A stretch of 64,000 bases of DNA from an uncultured bacterium (GTDB lineage: Bacteria; Bacillota; Clostridia; Oscillospirales; Oscillospiraceae). Numbering within the stretch: position 1 is the stretch's first letter; each line of letters begins with the position of its first letter. The position numbers and the translations under genes were made by a program. Of the stretch, positions 60,662 to 64,000 are shown in pieces. The notes beneath the pieces were generated by a model. It was not told the origin of the DNA. It searched no databases and worked only from the letters and a program-made list of their open reading frames with translations. The stretch spans positions 21,962 to 85,961 of the forward strand of contig CASFCS010000008.1 in assembly GCA_949293245.1 (NCBI GenBank). Direction: 5' to 3'.

Positions 60662-62794
60662 ATGAAAGACAAGATCTTTGGCGTGCTGCAGCGGGTGGGG
60701 CGCTCGTTCATGCTCCCCATCGCCATCCTGCCGGTGGCAGGACTCCTGCTGGGCCTGGGCAGCTCGTTCACCAACGAGACCACCCTGGCCACCTACAACC
60801 TGCTGGGGCTCATGGGCCCGGGCACCGTGCCGTACTTCATCTTCTCCGTGCTGAGTAAGTGCGGCGGCGTGATCTTTGACAACCTGCCCCTGATCTTCGC
60901 CATCGGCGTGGCCATCGGCATGGCCCGCCAGGAGAAGGAGGTGGCCGCCCTGGCCGCCGCCGTGTCCTTCCTGGTGATGCACTCCTCCATCTCCGCCATG
61001 ATCACCCTGACCGGCGGGGCGGAGGCGCTGCTGGAGGGGTCCACCGCTTCGGTGCTGGGCATCACCTCCCTCCAGATGGGGGCCTTCGGCGGCATCATCG
61101 TGGGCCTGGGGGTGGCAGCCCTCCACAATAAGTTCTACAAGATCCAGGTGCCCCAGGTCCTCTCCTTCTTCGGCGGCACCCGCTTCGTGCCCATCATCAG
61201 CACCCTGGTCTTTGCCCTGGTGGGCATCCTCATGTTCTTCGTGTGGCAGCCCATCCAGAACGGCATCAACGCCCTGGGCGTGGTGGTGTACAACTCGGGC
61301 TATTTCGGCACCTTCCTCTTCGGCATGATCAAGCGCCTGCTGATCCCCTTCGGTCTGCACCATGTGTTCTACCTGCCCTTCTGGCAGACCGCCGTGGGCG
61401 GCACCATGGAGGTGGCGGGACAGATGGTCTCCGGCGCCCAGAACATCTTCTTCGCCCAGCTGGCTGACCCCACCGTCACCCACTTCTCCACCGCGGGCAC
61501 CTGGTGCTTCACCGGTGAGTTCGTGCTGTATATCTTCGGGTTCCCCGGCGTGGCCCTGGCCATGTACCGCTGCGCCAAGCCCGAGCGGAAAAAGCAGGTG
61601 GGCGGCCTGCTCCTGTCCGCCGCCCTCACCTCGGTCCTCACCGGCATCACCGAGCCCCTGGAGTTCTCCTTCCTCTTTGTGGCTCCTGTGCTTTTTGCCA
61701 TCAGCTCTGTGCTGGCGGGCCTGGCCTATATGCTCTGCCATATCCTGAACATCACCGTGGGCCTCACCTTCTCCGGCGGCCTTATCGACCTGGCCCTCTT
61801 CGGCATGCTCCAGGGCAATGAGAAGACCAGTTGGCTGCTCATTCTCCCTCTGGGTGCGGCGTTCTTTGCGGCCTATTATTTCCTGTTTACCTTCCTCATT
61901 AAAAAGTTTAACTTCAAGACCCCTGGCCGGGAGGAGGGCGACCAGGAGACCAAGCTCTATACCAAGGCCGACTACAACGCCAGAAAGGCGGGGGAGGACC
62001 AGGGCGACCCGGTGTCCGCCGCCATCGTCCAGGGCCTGGGGGGCGCGGCCAACATCCGGGACGTGGACTGCTGCGCCACCCGTCTGCGGGTCACCGTGGC
62101 TGACGGCGGCAAGGTGGACCAGGCCGTCCTGAAGGGCACCGGTGCTGCCGGCGTGGTCCAGAAGGGCGAGGGGGTCCAGGTGGTATACGGCCCTCAGGTG
62201 AACATCATCAAGGCCCATCTGGAGGACTACCTGCGCAGCGGCGCGGCAGAGAAGGCCGCCCCCGCCCCGGCGGTGGAGGCCGCCCCCGCGGCTGAGGGGG
62301 AGAAGCCCACAGAACACGGGAAGCTGCTGCGCACTGTGATCATCGGCAGTCCTCTCCACGGGGAGGCCGCCCCCATCACCGCCTCTCCCGACCCCGCCTT
62401 TGCCGAGAAGATGATGGGCGACGGCGCGGCCATTGTCCCCTGTGAGGGTGTGGTCATCGCCCCCTGCGACGCCACCGTGGGCTTCGTATTCGACACCCGC
62501 CACGCCATCGGCCTGGAGCTGGAGGACGGCACCGAGGTGATGGTCCACGTGGGCATCAACACCGTGGCCCTGGAGGGCCAGGGCTTCACCGCCCTGGTGG
62601 AGGCCGGCGACACGGTGCGCAAAGGGGACCCCATTTTGAAGTTTGACCTGGACTATATCCGGGAGCACGCCACCTCCACCTCTACGCCGGTGCTCATCAC
62701 CTCCATGGAGGACAACCAGGAGCTGCGGCTGCTGAAGACGGGCCACATCCGGCCCGGCGAGGACCTGCTGGCCCTGGACATCTACGAATCCTGA
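60662..62794 (+). CDS. PTS sugar transporter subunit IICBA (glucose/N-acetylglucosamine type)
   Basis: This 710-residue protein has the order IIC (about residues 1-400, around ten membrane segments), IIB (about 440-525) with phospho-Cys471 in VDCCATRL, and IIA (about 555-710) with phospho-His629 in VMVHVGINTV. The type imports glucose, N-acetylglucosamine or a related sugar with phosphorylation. ATG 60662 has GAGGAGG upstream. The antitermination site before it and a LicT-type gene after it point to sugar-controlled antitermination. Confidence 0.92.
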   Translation: MKDKIFGVLQRVGRSFMLPIAILPVAGLLLGLGSSFTNETTLATYNLLGLMGPGTVPYFIFSVLSKCGGVIFDNLPLIFAIGVAIGMARQEKEVAALAAAVSFLVMHSSISAMITLTGGAEALLEGSTASVLGITSLQMGAFGGIIVGLGVAALHNKFYKIQVPQVLSFFGGTRFVPIISTLVFALVGILMFFVWQPIQNGINALGVVVYNSGYFGTFLFGMIKRLLIPFGLHHVFYLPFWQTAVGGTMEVAGQMVSGAQNIFFAQLADPTVTHFSTAGTWCFTGEFVLYIFGFPGVALAMYRCAKPERKKQVGGLLLSAALTSVLTGITEPLEFSFLFVAPVLFAISSVLAGLAYMLCHILNITVGLTFSGGLIDLALFGMLQGNEKTSWLLILPLGAAFFAAYYFLFTFLIKKFNFKTPGREEGDQETKLYTKADYNARKAGEDQGDPVSAAIVQGLGGAANIRDVDCCATRLRVTVADGGKVDQAVLKGTGAAGVVQKGEGVQVVYGPQVNIIKAHLEDYLRSGAAEKAAPAPAVEAAPAAEGEKPTEHGKLLRTVIIGSPLHGEAAPITASPDPAFAEKMMGDGAAIVPCEGVVIAPCDATVGFVFDTRHAIGLELEDGTEVMVHVGINTVALEGQGFTALVEAGDTVRKGDPILKFDLDYIREHATSTSTPVLITSMEDNQELRLLKTGHIRPGEDLLALDIYES

Positions 62795-62827
62795 CCTGCT
62801 GAATGCTGAGAAAAGGGGGGCGTTTTT

Positions 62828-63664
62828 GTGTACCGAATCACGAAAGTGCTCAATCACAACGCGGTGCTGGCCCTGAATATGGAGGACCAGCAGGAAAATC
62901 TCATCGTGGGTAAGGGCGCCGGCTTTGGGCGCAAGCCCGGGGAGCGGCTGGAGTTCCCCGGCCCGGTGACGGTCTACCACCTGGAGCAGAAGTGCGACCG
63001 GGGCAACCCCCGGGAGCTGGTGCGCCGCATCGACCCGGTCTATCTCAACATCACCGACGCCATTTTGCTGGAGGCCAAGGGGACATTCGGGGAGATCGAC
63101 ACCAGCATTCTCATCCCTCTGGCGGACCACATCGCCTTTGCCGCCCAGCGCATCCGGAAAAACGCCCCCCTCAGCAACCCCCTCACCCCGGACATCAAGG
63201 CCCTCTTTCCCGAGGAGTTCCAGGTGGCCTGCCGTGGGGGCGAGATCATCCGGGAGCACACCGGCGTGCGCTTCAGCGACGACGAGCTGGGCTATATCGC
63301 CCTGCACATCCACTCCTCTCTGGAGTCCATGCAGGTGTCCCAGGCCATGCAGACTGCGGGCATCATCCGGGAGTGCGTGGACCTGGTGCAGCAGGAGACT
63401 GGCCTGACCATTGATGTGAATTCCTTGTCCTACAACCGCCTCATGAGCCACATCAAATATATGGCGGTGCGGATGCTCAAGGGGGAGAAGCTGAAGATGG
63501 ACATGAACCGCTTCATGCAGGAGTCCTACCCCCGGGCGTTCCAGATCGCCGGGGAGATCTGCCGGCAGCTGGAACGCACCCTGAACTGCCAGGTGGACGA
63601 GATGGAGGTGGGCTACCTGGCCATGCACATCGAGCGGGTCTTTGAGATCCAGCGGGAGCAGTGA
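62828..63664 (+). CDS. BglG/LicT-family transcription antiterminator
   Basis: This 278-residue protein starts at GTG 62828 behind a GGGGGG tract. The N-terminal CAT RNA-binding domain (YRITKVLNHNAVLALN) is followed by two PRD regulatory domains with candidate phospho-His residues (ALHIHSS and YLAMHIERV). Phosphorylation by PTS enzymes links its RNA binding to sugar supply. Its position just after the IICBA gene suits control of the antitermination site at 60528. It is an RNA-binding protein, not a DNA repressor. Confidence 0.9.
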   Translation: MYRITKVLNHNAVLALNMEDQQENLIVGKGAGFGRKPGERLEFPGPVTVYHLEQKCDRGNPRELVRRIDPVYLNITDAILLEAKGTFGEIDTSILIPLADHIAFAAQRIRKNAPLSNPLTPDIKALFPEEFQVACRGGEIIREHTGVRFSDDELGYIALHIHSSLESMQVSQAMQTAGIIRECVDLVQQETGLTIDVNSLSYNRLMSHIKYMAVRMLKGEKLKMDMNRFMQESYPRAFQIAGEICRQLERTLNCQVDEMEVGYLAMHIERVFEIQREQ

Positions 63665-63721
63665 CCTGCCCCGCCCACAAGAAAAATTGAAATTGTACGA
63701 TATGAGAAAGGAATAATCGCT

Positions 63722-63982
63722 ATGAAGAGCTTTGTTTATACCATCACGGACCCCGTAGGCATCCACGCCCGGCCCGCCGGGCTGCTGGTGAAGGCGGCCA
63801 AGGCCTACCCGGACACCACCATCACCCTGGTGAAGGGGGAGAAGAGCACCAAGGCCACCCAGCTGATGAAGCTCATGGGCCTGGGGGTCAAGGGAGGAGA
63901 CGAGATCACCGTGACGGCGGAGGGCCCCTCGGAGGAGGGGGCCATCGCGGCCATGGAGGCCTTCTTCCGGGAGAACCTGTAA
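63722..63982 (+). CDS. ptsH: Phosphocarrier protein HPr
   Basis: This 86-residue PTS protein passes phosphate from Enzyme I to the sugar permeases. The active site GIHARPAG includes His15. Around residue 46, where Gram-positive HPr has the regulatory Ser of KSIMG, the sequence is KATQLMKLMGLG with no Ser: Gln47 is the best match to Ser46 and Thr46 is next to it. The HPr kinase route of catabolite repression may therefore not apply to this copy. A GAAAGGAA site precedes the ATG. Confidence 0.92.
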   Translation: MKSFVYTITDPVGIHARPAGLLVKAAKAYPDTTITLVKGEKSTKATQLMKLMGLGVKGGDEITVTAEGPSEEGAIAAMEAFFRENL

Positions 63983-63992
63983 GGAGCGGGCC

Positions 63993-64000
63993 ATGATCGT
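63993..64000 (+). CDS. Start of next gene, probably ptsI (partial)
   Basis: ATG 63993 has AAGGAGCGG upstream and is followed by only a few bases before the window ends. After ptsH in an operon, ptsI (Enzyme I) is the common next gene. Only the start codon and two partial codons are visible, so the identity is inferred from context. Confidence 0.4.

Noticed and set aside
60551..63994. 1147-codon minus-strand frame opposite the PTS genes
   Set aside because: Shadow without family motifs; the plus-strand genes have intact active sites and ribosome sites.

Overview
The window looks like a chromosome segment of a GC-rich anaerobic member of the Bacillota (Clostridia), most likely in or near the Oscillospiraceae (the Flavonifractor / Pseudoflavonifractor / Lawsonibacter kind). 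The pointers are Gram-positive style AGGAGG ribosome sites, sigma-A promoters, group I and II ECF transporter parts, ClpC- and ClpE-like unfoldases, an SLH-domain surface protein, a class B sortase, a tandem glycine riboswitch, many small ferredoxins and UMF1, EFR1 and DUF5711 proteins. The assignment is inference; no rRNA gene or complete tRNA gene is present.

Layout. 1-4800: end of a LytTR/GHKL two-component pair and a membrane-anchored GH3 enzyme with swapped domain order. 4886-8440: a vitamin-type ECF S component behind a structured, attenuator-like leader, a uridine-kinase-like fusion, an Fnr-type regulator and a ferredoxin-like protein. 8448-11080: a Zn/Mn-type ABC uptake operon on the minus strand. 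11122-17418: rRNA-type methyltransferase, the ECF energy module (EcfA1-EcfA2-EcfT), TruA, DUF5711 and CvpA. 17520-28949: ClpE-like unfoldase, FMN-binding protein, an XRE protein with ten-residue repeats, exporter, isochorismatase-type hydrolase, PLC-like protein, MFS carrier, SGNH/SLH surface hydrolase and a cell-wall amidase. 29069-35542: a molybdenum cluster (molybdopterin-binding protein, moaC, moaA, MOSC, mogA-like, modABC). 35554-38406: a 56-residue ferredoxin and a ClpC-like unfoldase. 38448-46708: a complete argGHCJBDF arginine operon, with ArgR-like sites in front and two repeat-filled internal spacers.

46758-51300 holds a phosphoesterase, a MarR-MATE-kinase operon with paired operators, and an EFR1 ferredoxin. 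51301-52060 is a non-coding scar with a decayed transposon-associated gene and a 3' tRNA-Pro fragment. 52064-58075 holds a transglutaminase lipoprotein and a compact type IV pilus-like operon (PilC, four small N-terminal-TM proteins, PilT-type ATPase, class B sortase). 58100-59926 is a glycine-riboswitch-controlled AGCS symporter. 59974-60379 is a single-domain ModE-like regulator. 60477-64000 is a sugar PTS operon (antitermination site, IICBA, LicT-type antiterminator, HPr, start of probably ptsI).

Connections. The ModE-like protein at 60032 is a candidate regulator of the molybdenum cluster 31 kb away, whose promoter overlaps a perfect 22-bp palindrome of ModE-operator shape. The ECF module at 12083-14683 could energise the S component at 5098. 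The LicT-type protein probably acts on the antitermination site before the PTS gene. Some neighbouring pairs (GHKL kinase and GH3; glycine uptake and ModE) are probably just adjacent. Many long opposite-strand reading frames are shadows of GC-rich codon use and were left out.
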